DNA from: Cyclina sinensis
Taxonomy: Eukaryota; Mollusca; Bivalvia; Venerida; Veneridae
Assembly (NCBI GenBank): GCA_012932295.1
Contig: JAAONU010000001.1
Location: 50,751,134-50,815,133 of the forward strand
DNA: 64,000 nucleotides
Direction: 5' to 3'
Shown: one piece after another, positions 34,555 to 46,062 of the stretch
Layout: every line of letters begins with the position of its first letter
Numbering within the stretch: position 1 is the first letter of the stretch
Position numbers and translations under genes: made by a program
Notes under the pieces: model-generated
The model's database searches: none
Seen by the model: the letters and a program-made list of their open reading frames with translations, nothing else
Told to the model about the DNA's origin: nothing

Positions 34555-34931
34555 AGCTGGTTGATGTAGTTTATACTCTAGGGTTTTATGTATTTATCAG
34601 TCAAAAAATGGCTGACAGAAAAAGGTCTAATAAATTACACTCTAATTTGAAGAGCAGCTACAATTCATATAACTGTAGTTCTACAGAATTAATAGTGTCT
34701 AGAAGAATTTTTAAAGACATAATTTGTACTGACTGGGCAATAAAATTTAAAAACGTCTCTAATTCCTTGCTTTAACACAGCCAGAAAGTTTTCCCTTTAT
34801 CTCTCAGTTCCAATAAATTGCTTGGTAAAAGCAAATCAAATGTGCTTAGGGAGTACTTGTTTCTCTTCCCCCCTGCACAAACAAAGGCAGAATTTACCAA
34901 GTGGTTAAACAAGATCATTGTGATGTTACAT
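34555..34931. other. Unique sequence, nothing recognised
   Basis: AT-rich. It contains the 8-bp target TGCCAATC of the next element at its right edge. Confidence 0.5.
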
Positions 34932-34939
34932 TGCCAATC

Positions 34940-35946
34940 CATATCTGTGAACCTTCATTCATGCTCAGGTGGGAGACTGACTCCAAAAAAGTGGGAGATT
35001 TGGGTAAAAAAGTGGGAGATTTTAAACAGTGTCGTTCTATGGTATGTATCGAAATTTTTATAGCCGGATGGGTGAGAATATGTCAAATTTACTCCAGCTC
35101 AGGTTACTGTTAACAATTTTGTTGTCACATACTGGTTTAAAAAAACAACTGTTGTTCGGAGACCTCTACAAACACTATGAAACAAACAACATTTAAAAAA
35201 ATTTATTTGACATAAATATTCAACAGTTAAAACAAGTAAAACAATCACAAGTCACATCAAATGCTACATCAGGGGTTACTGTAACACATAAGCAATTCAA
35301 TTTGCTGTCACAATCCTGTATGAACTTTTACTACACCAGAGGTCACTGTAACACATAAGCAATTCAATTGTTGTCACAATCCTGTTTCAACTTTTACTAC
35401 ATCAGAGGTCACTGTAACACATAAGCAATTCAACTGCAGTCACAATCCTGTTTGACTTTGAAGCTTTGTTGTAGCTTACACAAGCTGTCTTTGCAGCTTT
35501 TAATAATTTGTCATTTAAATATGTGGCAGTGTTCATCACTGTTGAGCTATCAATAACGTACGTGTTGTCTTTGATGTTCATCTACCCACTAATGCCAATT
35601 AACAACTCGATAATTGTCATTTTGTGCACAGGTGAGGTGCTAAAATCAATAATTGTTATCAAAACATCGTCCTGTCCGAAGTTCAAGGCCACGCTTGTCT
35701 TTTTCATTGACTGGTAATCAAAATACGACTTCCCGTCATTGAAAAAGGCGCGGAAATATTGTAAACCAGTCTAGCGTTTTTCCACGTGATAAAAGTGTGA
35801 TCATTATTTTGTTTTTTAAGGGGATTTTCTTAAATCATACACGGAAATGTCAAAAGTCGGGAGAAATACCGTAATACGCGGGAGGCAGGAGATTGGGCTT
35901 AAAAATCGGGAGTCTCCCACCTAAGTCAGGAGGGTTCACAGGTATG
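34940..35946. mobile_element. Non-autonomous TIR DNA transposon, 1007 bp, 8-bp TSD
   Basis: The exact direct repeat TGCCAATC lies at 34932-34939 and 35947-35954. The ends CATATCTGTGAACC and the complement of CATACCTGTGAACC continue into a second shared block AGGTGGGAGACT. Just inside the left end is a short repeat GTGGGAGAT, and the right side has CGGGAGG/CGGGAG motifs. The interior holds a triplicated 67-bp repeat. Short open frames inside (34818-35063, 35508-35717) lack transposase motifs. Confidence 0.85.
35268..35455 (+). repeat. Three direct copies of a 67-bp unit
   Basis: GTAACACATAAGCAATTCAA recurs at 35281, 35348 and 35414, with TCACAATCCTGT and CTTTTACTAC between. Spacing is 67 then 66 bp. 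It lies inside the TIR transposon. Confidence 0.9.
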
Positions 35947-36183
35947 TGCCAATCGCCACATTCATCTGTAAGACAGAGGAAATTATTCATAACAAACCAT
36001 CTATAATCTGAAGGCTTACCATTCCTTCAAAGAAAACTGCGGGATTGAACAACATATAAATCAAGCAAATACTCCATGCACATCTGTGAACAACTTTCAT
36101 ATAGTTTTAAATAGGAGATAACTGCTAATCTTGAAAAGTAACAGTTATTTTCCATTGGAGAGAGATGCCCCGACAGAGTGAAA

Positions 36184-37030
36184 AACAAGAACACTGCTGG
36201 GCAGAGAATTATATGCCCGAAGGGTGTTTTTCTAAGTATGATGCATTTGTGATATTGGGGAGGAAATCTTAGGCTTTCGAATTAAATGATTTAGTTTAAA
36301 TTTTGAATTTTTTGTTTTTAATTTATAATATTTTTATTTTTATCGTTTTACAAGTTTAATTTTAGAGTTTTATAGATCTTTATCATATCTGAATTTAAGG
36401 TTTTATGATTTGTATAAATGTCAGTCTTTCAGAGGTTATGATAATCATGCTGTGATGCATGGTTATCAAGTTATAGTGCAGAAATATTGATTGTTTAGTT
36501 GACTGTCACCTTGACCTTTTATGTACTTACCCCAAACAGTCTAGGGGTCATGTAATTAATAATGGCAATCAACCTAAGAAGTTTGAAGTCTGTATGGGAA
36601 GTAATTGCCAAGTTATAGAGCAGAAATGCTTTTCAGTATTTAGGACATTGTGACCTTGACATCTGACCTACTGATCCTAAGATGTATGGGGGGGGGGGGG
36701 GCATTTTCTAATTGTAGTCAATGATCATAGAAAGTTTTTGGTTGTGAGGTTACTGAGTAGAAATGGTTTTCTATATTTAGGTGAATGTGAGCTTGACCTC
36801 TGCCCTACTGACCCCAAAATCTATGGGACTCATTTTCTGAATGTAAGCAATAATAATATGAACTTTGAAGTGTCTATGAGAAATGGTTATAAAGTTTTAC
36901 GGCAGAAATGGTTTTCAATGTTAAAGTCACTGTGATCTTGACCTTTGACCTTTTGACTCCAAAATTATTAGAGGTCATGCACTCAATGTGGGCAATCATC
37001 ATACGAAGTTAAAAGGCTGAAGGCAAAACA
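36184..37030 (-). mobile_element. RC-K element, right end unclear
   Basis: Left end AACAAGAACA, hairpin CTGCTGGGCAG, then TATATGCCCG. Four units of about 150 bp contain GTTATAGAGCAGAAATG and GTGACCTTGACCTTTGACC. A short poly-G run lies near 36689. No terminal hairpin is seen before RC-L starts at 37051. Confidence 0.55.
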
Positions 37031-37050
37031 GTTCTCATGTAATCCTTCTT

Positions 37051-37548
37051 ACAAGAGCAATCAGTGATCACATGTGTCCCCTAATGATAGCCAATTAAAC
37101 AGTTGTTTTGAAGGGTGACTGGATGGTTTGCTGACCAAAACGCCTTTTTTATTCAAGGACCATAACTCAGCCAAAAATCATTCAACCGTAAACCTCGTTA
37201 AATATGAGCAAGTACTTGAGGTATCGATCAATCCTGTAACATTTCATTCAAATTGCATCATTTGTAGTATAAGAGAGGTAGTCAGGACAAACTTTAAAAA
37301 TAAAAAATCATATAAAGGCCATAACTCTGACAAATATCATTGAACTGGAAAATGCCGATGATATGCACAACTAACCTTGGTACTGATCATTCCTATAAAG
37401 TTTGGATGAATTTGCCCAAATAGTTTTTGAGGAGTAGTGCGGACAAGTTGTGTAAAGGACCATCAGACAGACAACAAACAAGTGATCCCTATATGTTGTG
37501 GCAACTTTGTAGTATGTCTTAGCTACTGTGTAGCAGGCGACACAAAAA
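37051..37548 (-). mobile_element. RC-L element
   Basis: The left end ACAAGAGCAATCAGTGATCA is followed by TGTGTCCCCT. The right end has a GTGATCCCTATATGTTG-like string and AGGCGACAC then AAAAA, with arms complementary at 8 of 9 positions. The unit carries CCATAACTCnGnCAAA and ATGATATGCACAACTA. Another partial unit follows at 37549-37740. A second right end is at 45379-45617. Confidence 0.6.
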
Positions 37549-38006
37549 TCATCAATGGGCCAAAACGCCTTTTTTATTCAAGGGCTATAACTCAGCCAAA
37601 AATTATTTGACCAAAACCCGTTGTATCTGCGCAAATACTTGAAGTACCGATCAATCTTATAACGTTTCATTCAAATTGCATTAGTAGTATAAGAGAAGTA
37701 GTCTTGACAAACTTTTAAAAATAACGAAGGTGACACTGTCACAAAATACAAAAGCTTTAGGTGGAGATGTGGGCATTATGGATAAGAAGTGTTAGCTGGC
37801 AAGTAAGTTTCTATTCTTGGCACCGTGTTGTTAAATGAACCTTAAAACAAACAAGAATATGTAACAGAGTTACCAATGTCCCCCGCCTAAGGGAAGTTTT
37901 ACATGAAGCACAAAATTGTGGTATTTCAAAAGATTGCGGTATGGATCTGCACTTTCAGTGCAAAATCTTGAACAATGCTAGATCTGCACATGCAACAATA
38001 AATTCA

Positions 38007-38297
38007 TTAAAGAAATAGAATGAAATAACTCTGCATGACAGATTTTATGTTTGGAGGTAGTTCAAGGTGAGCAATACAGTGTGTGTAGGTACTTCCCTGA
38101 GACTTGTGAGCAGTTAAGCCAAATGGTAAAACTAAAGGGAACATTTTTCTCTCGACAGGAACTGGACATTCAGATGTGAGTAAGAATGTAACAGTGATGG
38201 CCTGGATTGGTACACAATCTCTTAAATGTTGTGGGCTTCTTTTTTCACTTTCTCCTCCAATGCTTGGATCAGGAAACTTAAACAACAGCCACCACAA
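38007..38297 (-). pseudogene. PIF1/Helitron-type helicase C-terminal fragment
   Basis: The minus-strand open frame of 96 codons contains FPLVLPFGLTAHKSQGSTY. This matches the late helicase signature of PIF1 and Helitron helicases (hydrophobic stretch, then T-x-HKSQG-x-T), preceded by CVPI and a VERKMFPL string typical of the strand leading into it. Upstream motifs (Walker A, DE box) are absent, and the reading frame is lost above 38297 where the tandem array begins, so it is a truncated remnant. It ends about 160 bp before the RC-F hairpin end on its own strand, where a RepHel protein would end. It could alternatively be a captured PIF1-like host gene. Confidence 0.7.
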
Positions 38298-38665
38298 GCA
38301 GGGGCCACACTCGACTTTTTCCTATTTCCAAAGGCAAACACATCAGAGGAAGCACACTGTGGTGAAGGGATTTGAAATGAAACATCATTTGGAAATATAA
38401 TTATCAAATTCATCCACACCAATTTTGCAAAATTCGATAATTTGATCTTGCCTGTCAAATGTCCGATTTGTCATAAGTATAGTTTTCTCCAAGTATGAAT
38501 CAAATCCATATATAAATGAGAAAGTTATGACAATTTAAGCAAATTTCAATAATCTGACCTTGACAGTCAAGGTCATTTTTAGGTCATGGTCACATCTGAG
38601 TTATTCAACATGTTTGTTTTTTCATAAGTGTTGTTTTGTTCAAGTTTGAATCAAATCCAACAACA

Positions 38666-40531
38666 AACAAGAGGGCCATGATGGCCCTGTATCGCTCACC
38701 TTAGTATGACTGCTTTAAACAAAGTTGCTATGGACCTGGTTAATTGACCCCAGATGACCCATATTCGAATCTAACCTAGAAATTATTGAAACAATCTCTT
38801 TGACAAATTTCAAGGTTATTTGTACCCAAAATGTTACTTCTAGAGTATTAACAAGGTTTTTCCAAATTTGGGCTCTATGACCTAGTTTTTTAACCTAGAT
38901 GTCCCATATTTGAACTTAAGCAGTAATTACTGAAACAATCTCTCAGACAAATTTCCAGATATTTGGACTGAAAAAGTAGCCTCTAGAGTGTTAACAAGAT
39001 TTTTCTATTTTTGAGCTCCGCGACCTAGTTTTTGAACCCAGATAACCCATATCCAAGCCTGAGCTACAAATCATCAAAAAAACCTTTCTGACAAATTTCC
39101 AGGACATTTGGACTGAAAATATAGCCTCTAAAATGTTAACAAGGGTTTTCCATATTTGGGCTCTGTGACCTAGTTTTTTACCCCAGAGGACCCATATTTG
39201 AACTTGACCTAGAAATCCTCAAGGCAACCTTTCTGACAAATTTCCAGATTATTTGAGTTGAAAATGTAACCTCTAGAGTGTTAACAAGATTTTTCTATTT
39301 TTGGGCTCCACAACCTAGTTTTTGAACCCAGATGACCCATATTCGAACTTGAGCTAGAAATCATAGAAGCAACCTTTCTGACAAATTTCCAGATTATTTG
39401 GGCTAAAAATGTTACCTCTAGAGTGTTAACAAGGATTTTCAATATTTGGGCTCTCTGACCTAGTTTTTGACCCCAGATGACCCATATTCGAAGTTCATGT
39501 AGAAATTGTCAAAGCAACCTTTCTGACAAATTTCCAGATTATTTGGACTGAAAATGTAACCTCTAGAGTGTAAACAAGATTTTTCTATTTTTGGGCTCTA
39601 CGACCTAGTTTTTTAACTTAATTGACCCATATTCGAACTTGAGCTAGAAATCATAGAAGCAACCTTTCTTACAAATTTCCAGATTATTTGGGCTAAAAAT
39701 GTTACCTCTAGAGTGTTAACAAGGACTTTCAATATTTGGGCCTTGTGACCTAGTTTTTTACCCCAGACGACCCATATTCGAACCTGACGTAAAAATCGTC
39801 AAAGCAACCTTTCTGACAAATTTCTAGATTATTTGGACTGAAAATGTAACCTCTAGAGTGTTAACAAGATTTTTCTATTTTTGGACTCCGCGACCTAGTT
39901 TCTGAACCCAGATGACCCATATTCGAACTTGAGCTAGAAATCATAGAAGCAACCATTCTGACAAATTTCCAGATTATTTGGACTAAAAATGTTACCTCTA
40001 GAGTGTTAACAAGGATTTTCAATATTTGGGCTCTGTGACCTAGTTTTTGACACCAGATGACCAATATTTGAAATTGACCAAGCAACCTTTCTGACAAATT
40101 TCCAGATTATTTGGACTGAAAATGTAACCTCTAGAGTGTTAACAAGATTTTTCTATTTTTGGGCTCCGCGACCTAGTTTTTGAACCCAGATGACCCATAT
40201 TCGAACTTGAGCTAGTAATCATTGATAGAACCTCTCTGACAAATTTCCAAGATATTTGGACTGAAAAAGTAGCCTCTAGAGTGTTAACAAGGTTTTTCTA
40301 TATTTGGGCTCTGTGACCTTGTTTTCCAACCCTGATAACCCATGTTCGAACTCGTCAGAGATATTAATGAGACAAACACCCTGACCAAGTTTTATGACAA
40401 TTGAGGCAAAAATGTGACCACTAGAGTGTTAACAAACTAATTGTGGACGGACGGACGGACTGACGGACGGACGACAGACAAAAGGTGATCAGAAAAGCTC
40501 ACTCTGTCACTACGTGACAGGTGAGCTAAAA
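38666..40531 (-). mobile_element. RC-A element made of module-2 units, nested in RC-F
   Basis: The left end AACAAG plus GGGCCATGATGGCCC is followed by CGCTCACCTTAG. About eleven module-2 units of roughly 145 bp follow, with a higher-order doublet visible around 39240-40130 (GATTTTTCTATTTTTGGGCTC alternating with AGGATTTTCAATATTTGGGC). The right end has GGACGGACGGACGGACTGAC and the hairpin CTGTCACTACGTGACAG, then GTGAGCTAAAAA. It is inserted in the RC-F array: AATCCAACAACA and CAAGGTTATGGG rejoin as a normal unit. Confidence 0.9.
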
Positions 40532-40980
40532 ACAAGGTTATGGGAAATTTTAGCAAAATTTGACTGTCAAGGTCATTTTAAGGTAAAAGTCAACATGAAA
40601 GAATCATAATGTTTGATTTGTCATCAGTGTTGTTTTGTCCAAGTATAAATCAAATTCATAAATAAATAACAAAGTTATGAGAATTTGAGCTAAATTCAAT
40701 AATTTGACCTTGATGGTCAAGGTCATTTTAAGGTTAAGGTCACATTTGAAAAATTTATCATGTTGGCTTTGTCATAAGTGTTGTTTTGTGCAAGTATGAT
40801 AAAAATCCAACAATAAATAACAAAGTTATGACCCCTTTCAGCAAAATTCAATAAGTTGACATTGACCAACAAGGTCATTTAAAGGTCAAGGTCATACTTG
40901 AAAGAATCAGTTATGACCAGTTTTAGCAAAATTCAATCATCTGACCTTGACTGTCAAATCCATAAATGAATTAGAAAATT

Positions 40981-41378
40981 CATCGTCGGAAACCCACGTT
41001 CTATCCATTCCGTTTCACTCTATTTATCTACCGTGGGACAATTGGCTGGTAAAATTTCGTACTCATGAATAATTCATTACCTACTTTCATTGGTTTCGGT
41101 AAGATTTCCCTTGCGGAATCTCAGCCAATGAAATTACTTGTTACAATTTGACTTCCGCGCCTATGTTTAAATCCTGGGAAATACGTCTATTTTAAGTAAC
41201 TTGTCATTATGCCTACTATCCACACTGAAGAGTGTCTATTTGTAATGCGGCATCTCATTCGACGAAGAGTTACATCCCGTTGCTAATAAATATTCATGAA
41301 AACGAATAATCAGCAGTCAATTATCCCACGGTACATAATGTAGTTGTGCGGAATATGTACCGGGGGTCACCGACGATG
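40981..41378. mobile_element. MULE-like MITE, 398 bp, 9-bp TSD, about 65-bp TIRs
   Basis: Exact 9-bp direct repeat TAGAAAATT at 40972-40980 and 41379-41387. Inverted ends CATCGTCGG share about 65 bp of imperfect complementarity (40981-41046 with 41316-41378), including ACCGTGGGACAATTGGC on one side and ACCGTGGGATAATTGAC on the other strand. It carries no transposase. Long TIRs plus a 9-bp duplication are typical of Mutator-like elements; Merlin (8-9 bp) is the alternative. It is less AT-rich than its surroundings and interrupts the RC-F array. Confidence 0.85.
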
Positions 41379-41830
41379 TAGAAAATTATGACAATTTAAG
41401 CAAAATTCAATTATCTGACATTGATGGTCAAAGTCATTTTTAGGTTATGGTCACACCTGTGTTATTCAACATTCAGTTTTGTCATAATTGTTGTTTTGTC
41501 CAAGTATGAATCAAATCTAACCATAAACAACAAAGTTATGACAATTTAAGCAAAATTCAATAATTTTACCTTGATGCTTATGGTCATTTTATGGTTAAAT
41601 ATCACACTTCAATAATTTAACATGTTAGCTTTGTCATAAGTATTGTTTGTCCAAGTCTGATTCAAATCTAACGATAGATAACAAAGTAATGGCCAGATTT
41701 AACAAAAAATTCAATAATTTGACCTTGACTGTCAAGGTCATTTTAAGGTCAAGGTCGTACCTCAAAGAATCATCATGTCGGATTTGTCATAAGTGTTGTT
41801 TTGTCCAAATATGAATCAAATCCAACAACA

Positions 41831-42448
41831 AACAAGAAATCGGTAGAACCGATGGATGCTCCCCAAATAAATGCCAATTCCAAAAGGGCTATTGTTTAGT
41901 ATGTATTTTTTTAAAGTATGAAAAATAACAAAGGGCAATAACTCCTAAATTATGCAAAATAGAGTTACGGTTCTTGCACGCTGCACTTCTCCTCATAGAG
42001 ATCTATCTACCAATAAAGTTAATGTTAATATCTCTTATACTTTGTGAGATATGCCCTGGACAAAAAATAAGTATGAGAAATTTCAAAAGGCAATAACTCA
42101 AAAATTAATAAAGCAAGAGTTATGGTTCTTGTGGACTGCACTGCTCATCAATGAGATCTATCTACTTATAAAGTTTCAAGTTGATAACTCTTATACTTTG
42201 TGAGATATGCCCCGGACAAAAAATAAGTATGAGAAATTTCAAAGGGCAATAACTCAAAAATTAATAAAGCAAGAGTTATGGTTCTTATGCACTGCACTGC
42301 TCCTTAATGAGATCTAACTACCTATGAAGTTTGGTCTTGATATCTCTCATAGTTTTTGTGTTATGCTCTGGACAAAATTATGACGAACGGACAGACGGGA
42401 CGGATGGACAAAGCGGCAACTATCTGCTTGCCCTTCGGGGAGCATAAT
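41831..42448 (-). mobile_element. RC-D element, about 618 bp, nested in RC-F
   Basis: Left end AACAAG, hairpin ATCGGTAGAACCGAT, then ATGCTCCCC. Right end GACGAACGGACAGACGG and a TGC...GCCCTTCGGGGAGCA hairpin; GGGGAGCAT exactly complements ATGCTCCCC. Three units of about 160 bp contain GGCAATAACTC, AAGAGTTATGGTTCTT and GAGATATGCCC. The flanks rejoin as an RC-F unit (CCAACAACAA with AGTTATTGCC). Confidence 0.85.
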
Positions 42449-43162
42449 GAAGTTATTGCCAATTTCAGCAAAATTTTATAATCTGACCTTGAAGGTGAAG
42501 GTCATTTATAAGTCAAGGTCAAGTTCAGTCCAGTCTACTTGAAAGTCTTGTCCAAAGGGTTGTTGTGTCCAAACATGAAGACAATCCACCTATCAATAAT
42601 AAAGTTATGGTCAATTTTATGGTCTTGCTTTGACCTCCAAGTGTGACTTTGACCTTTGAGGTAGGGGTCAGGGTTTTGGGCATGACATGTCGTTTCATTA
42701 TTGTGAACATTTGTACCAAGTTATTTCAAAATCACTTGATCTATGAAAAAGTTATGAACCAGACACAAAATATACCCTATAACAAACCATGTTAAGCTTT
42801 GACCTTTAAGAGTGACCTTGACCTTGGAGGTAGGCGTCCAGGTGTTGTGCTTGACATGTTGTCTCATTACTGTGAACATTTGTGCCAAGTAATTTCAAAA
42901 TTCCTTGATGGATGAGAAAGTTATGGACTGGACACCACATATACACTCCAACGGACAATGTTGACCTTTAATTATCAGGTGTGTTCTTGACCTTGGAGGC
43001 AGGGGTACAGATGTCATGAATGACACATGGTCTTATTATAACAAACATTTGTGCCAAACCATTTCAAATTCTGTTGATGAATGGCTTAGTTATCGCCCTG
43101 ACGGACGGCGGAAGCCCTTTTCTATATTTCCCTTTTTTCTTCAAAAAGGCGGGGGATAATTA

Positions 43163-43327
43163 GTAGGGAAGATATGCAAAAGACCCTAAGTGATATAAAT
43201 TAAGATTCAGTACCAAGATGTAACAAGCCCAAATTAAACAATGCAAGCAATGAATGTGACATTTTATTGAAAATTAGGTTCTAATTCAAGAACAAGTACA
43301 ATGTATATATATCTACTGAACTAATTA
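43163..43327. other. Unique spacer
   Basis: No recognised features. Confidence 0.4.
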
Positions 43328-44410
43328 TACTGGGACACGTTATAGCGCTCTAGTTGGGGTCCAAGGTTTCAGACCGCAATATAATTGGAGTTACGATATA
43401 TAACGCGCCTACCGAGATCATATAGTTGACCTGTTGAATTTGCTAGTATTACCCCACCCACCTATTTAACATGTAACTGTATCATTATGTTAAAGTTAAA
43501 ACATTCAAAAGAACCAAATTTGTTTGTAACCCACTCAAGATACATTTTACATAGTATAGAGAAAAATATTATTTGGTATAATATTACCTGCTTTGTTTGA
43601 AAAAACAGATAAAAATCGCATAAGAAAATAGTAAACATGAGCAATTCCCGGGAAAACGGCTGCATAAGCGTTATGAAAGTAACACCGTGAATATCGGTAA
43701 TATGTAATGCTGCACGTAACTTAAGGTACCTATTTTGATGTATCTACCCATCGTTCCTGTTTTCTCTGCTGAAGAATTCTCATGGTTGTGTAAAAAAAAT
43801 TCAAACACACACACACAAAAATGATGTTAGTTAAAAAAAAGAACGAGCAGAACAGAACACGTGATGTTAAATGAAAAATGTGAAAATGGAAAAAAGCAGC
43901 ATAAAATATTAGTGAAAAAACTGTAATAAAGTAAACACTGAGAGACAACTCTCAGATTCTTAGATGCAATCCTGTAATATCTTCGTGAGATACAATGAAC
44001 TTTGTGCCGTTCGATAGAAAATGCAAGGTTTTTAAACAGATTTTCGGCTTGTGTTTGTTACTCAGTTCATTGATGTTTGCGCGTCAGAGCTTCGAATTTG
44101 AGGTTTTCATAACAGTTTGATACCTGACTGAGCATCGATCACAACGAAAAAAGAAGCCGATTAACGCCAGACTTTGCATGCTTTTCACACTTTTCCAGCC
44201 CTAGAGCGTCATAATTACATAGTGAATTGTACTTCGCTGACACATTAAACAAGCATTGTAATGGATACAGCACATAAGATATGCATGTAAAGTAATTATG
44301 GTCGGTGAAAAATAGGTGCGGGTTTTTTTTAGGTTTTTTTTTTTTTGGGGAGCCATGACCCTTGAGCGTTATACTGAGGTAAGCGTTATAACGGGGCACT
44401 TAGTAACGGG
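43328..44410. mobile_element. Possible TIR element with CGTTATAACG-type ends
   Basis: The left side has GGGACACGTTATAGCGCT; the right side (44373-44405) has AGCGTTATAACGGGGCAC, its approximate complement. Both sides also carry further GTTATA/ACGATATATAACGC motifs. I could not define a target duplication. The interior is unique AT-rich DNA with (AC)n at 43806 and T-runs at 44318-44346, and no transposase. Confidence 0.4.
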
Positions 44411-45378
44411 GTACAAGTGTATTTTATATACCATAAATATGTAAATGACCTTGTCTTTGCATATATTGACCTAAATTACATGTGTCACACCTGGTGTCAT
44501 GATAGTGACCATTTGTGTTACAATCCCTCAATAAATGATGACTAAATGGTCCCCTACATATTTTCGTACTTTTATCTGAAATTTTACCTCTATGTGTGAC
44601 CTTGACCTTGGTCACAGGGACCAGAATTTTATGCGCAACACTCAGCCTCACAATGATGAACATTTGTGCCAAGTTTTATTAAAATCCCCCTATGAATGTG
44701 GAAGTTTTGCTCCAGGCAAGCATTTTTTAATTAGCTCTAAGTGTGACCTTGACCCCTGACCTAGAGACCTGGATCATGTGTGGAGCAACACGTCTCATGG
44801 TAGTGAACATTTCTATAAAGTATTATAAAAAAATTCTTCCATGCATGTAGAAGATATGCTTCAGACAAAATCTGGATATTTTATCATCTTTAGTGACCTT
44901 GACCTTGCATATATTGATCTAATTTACATGTGTCAAAGTCGTAGTCATGATAATGACCAGTTGTGTTACAATCCCTCAATAAATGATGACTAAATGGTCC
45001 CTATACACATCTTCATATTTTTATCTGAACTTTGACCTCTATGTGTGACCTTGACCTCAGGGACCTGAATTTTGCGTGAAACACTCCATCTCACAATGGT
45101 GAAAATTTGTGCCAAGTTATAATGAAATCCCTCTATGCATGTAGAAGTTTTGCTACGGACAAGCATTTTTCAGTGAGCTCTAAGTGTGACCTTGACCTTT
45201 GTCCTAGAGACCTGGTTCATGTGCATGACATGGCTTCTCAAAGCGGTGAACATTTCTTTGAAGTTTTATTAAAATCCCTCCTTGAGTGTAGGAGATATGT
45301 TCCGGACAAAATTAGATGCTGCTCACATGCCGGGGCATTCCCATAATACGTGGCGTTTTTCAAACGGGCGTATAAAAA
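44411..45378 (-). mobile_element. CTTGACC-rich RC-type element, left end not found
   Basis: Two large units (about 44430-44890 and 44890-45330) each contain TGTGTGACCTTGACCT and AAATCCCTCnATGnATGTAG strings, related to RC-Q and the right part of RC-F. It ends with the hairpin 45346-45373 (ATACG...CGTTT-TTC-AAACG...CGTAT) followed by AAAAA. Confidence 0.55.
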
Positions 45379-45617
45379 TCATTAAAGGGCCATTACTCTG
45401 ACAAAAATCACTGAACTGGAAAATGCCGATGATATGCACAACTACACTTGGTACTGATCATTCCTGTAAAGTTTGGATGAAATTGCACCTGTAGTTTTTG
45501 AGGAGTAGTCCAGACAAGTTTTGTGACAGACAGACGGACTGAAGGACAGACAAACAGATGATGGAGAAGAGATCCCTATATGTCGTAGGTACTTTGTAGG
45601 AGGCGACACAAAAACCA
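45379..45617 (-). mobile_element. RC-L right-end copy
   Basis: One unit as in RC-L at 37.3-37.5 kb (GGAAAATGCCGATGATATGC shared), a GACAGACGGACTGAAGGACA tract, and the right end AGGAGGCGACAC then AAAAA. The left end is missing. Confidence 0.65.
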
Positions 45618-45621
45618 AATT

Positions 45622-45992
45622 GACAAGAGCCATGTTACACATGGTCAATCCCCCCGCCGGGAAGAAGCTACCTGAAGGTTGTACTTTCAAACACTCAATG
45701 TAATAATGTTTGAAGAAAATCCCACAAAAAATAGGCAAGGTAGAAATACTGTTCTTGCAAACTGCACTTCCTACCAATGTGCTATGTCAGTGTATTAAGT
45801 TTGAAGAAAATCGCTCAAGCACTTTTGGAGTTATGCTTCGGACTAAGTTTTTCAATTAAATCTGATAGAGGGGAATAATTCTAAAAGTAGGCAAGGTAGA
45901 GTTATTATTCTTTCACACTGCACCTCCTCCAAATGTGCTCTTTCAGTATATGAAGTTTGAAGAAAATCACTTTGTGCTCAGGTGAGCTAAAA
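45622..45992 (-). mobile_element. Chimera: RC-M left end joined to RC-A right end
   Basis: The left end GACAAGAG, hairpin CCATGTTACACATGG, then TCAATCCCCCCGCC belongs to another family (RC-M, probably close to RC-F). Two units of about 160 bp follow (GGCAAGGTAGA, AAGTTTGAAGAAAATC). At about 45968 it switches to CACTTTGTGCTCAGGTGAGC and AAAAA, an RC-A right end whose partner arm is missing. Confidence 0.6.
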
Positions 45993-46062
45993 AATAGGTG
46001 TTTCTCTGTCCCCAATACTGTGAAAAAACAAAGGCTCAAAACTGCATGCTCAGGTGTTCTAA

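Larger units (their letters stand above)
37850..43162 (-). mobile_element. RC-F element carrying a helicase remnant, with three nested insertions
   Basis: The left end is AACAAGAATAT, hairpin GTAACAGAGTTAC, then GTCCCCCGCC. The right end has GACGGACGGCGG and GGCGGGGGAT then AATTA, complementary to that arm. Inside, from the left: a minus-strand PIF1-like helicase fragment (38007-38297), an array of about 150 bp units (landmarks CAAAATTCAATAATTTGACC and GTGTTGTTTTGTCCAAG), and two to three units of about 180 bp (42530-43090) with GTGACCTTGACCTTGGAGG. Nested are RC-A at 38666, a MULE-like MITE at 40981 and RC-D at 41831. On the minus strand the helicase lies just upstream of the hairpin/CTTG end, as in Helitrons. 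Pairing of the two ends is inferred. Confidence 0.65.

Noticed and set aside
38222..38458. Alternative minus frame of 78 codons over the helicase region
   Set aside because: No helicase motif; it runs into the tandem array, while the other frame holds TAHKSQGST.
41090..41130. tRNA-like internal promoter text in the MITE
   Set aside because: No paired A and B boxes or cloverleaf could be found.
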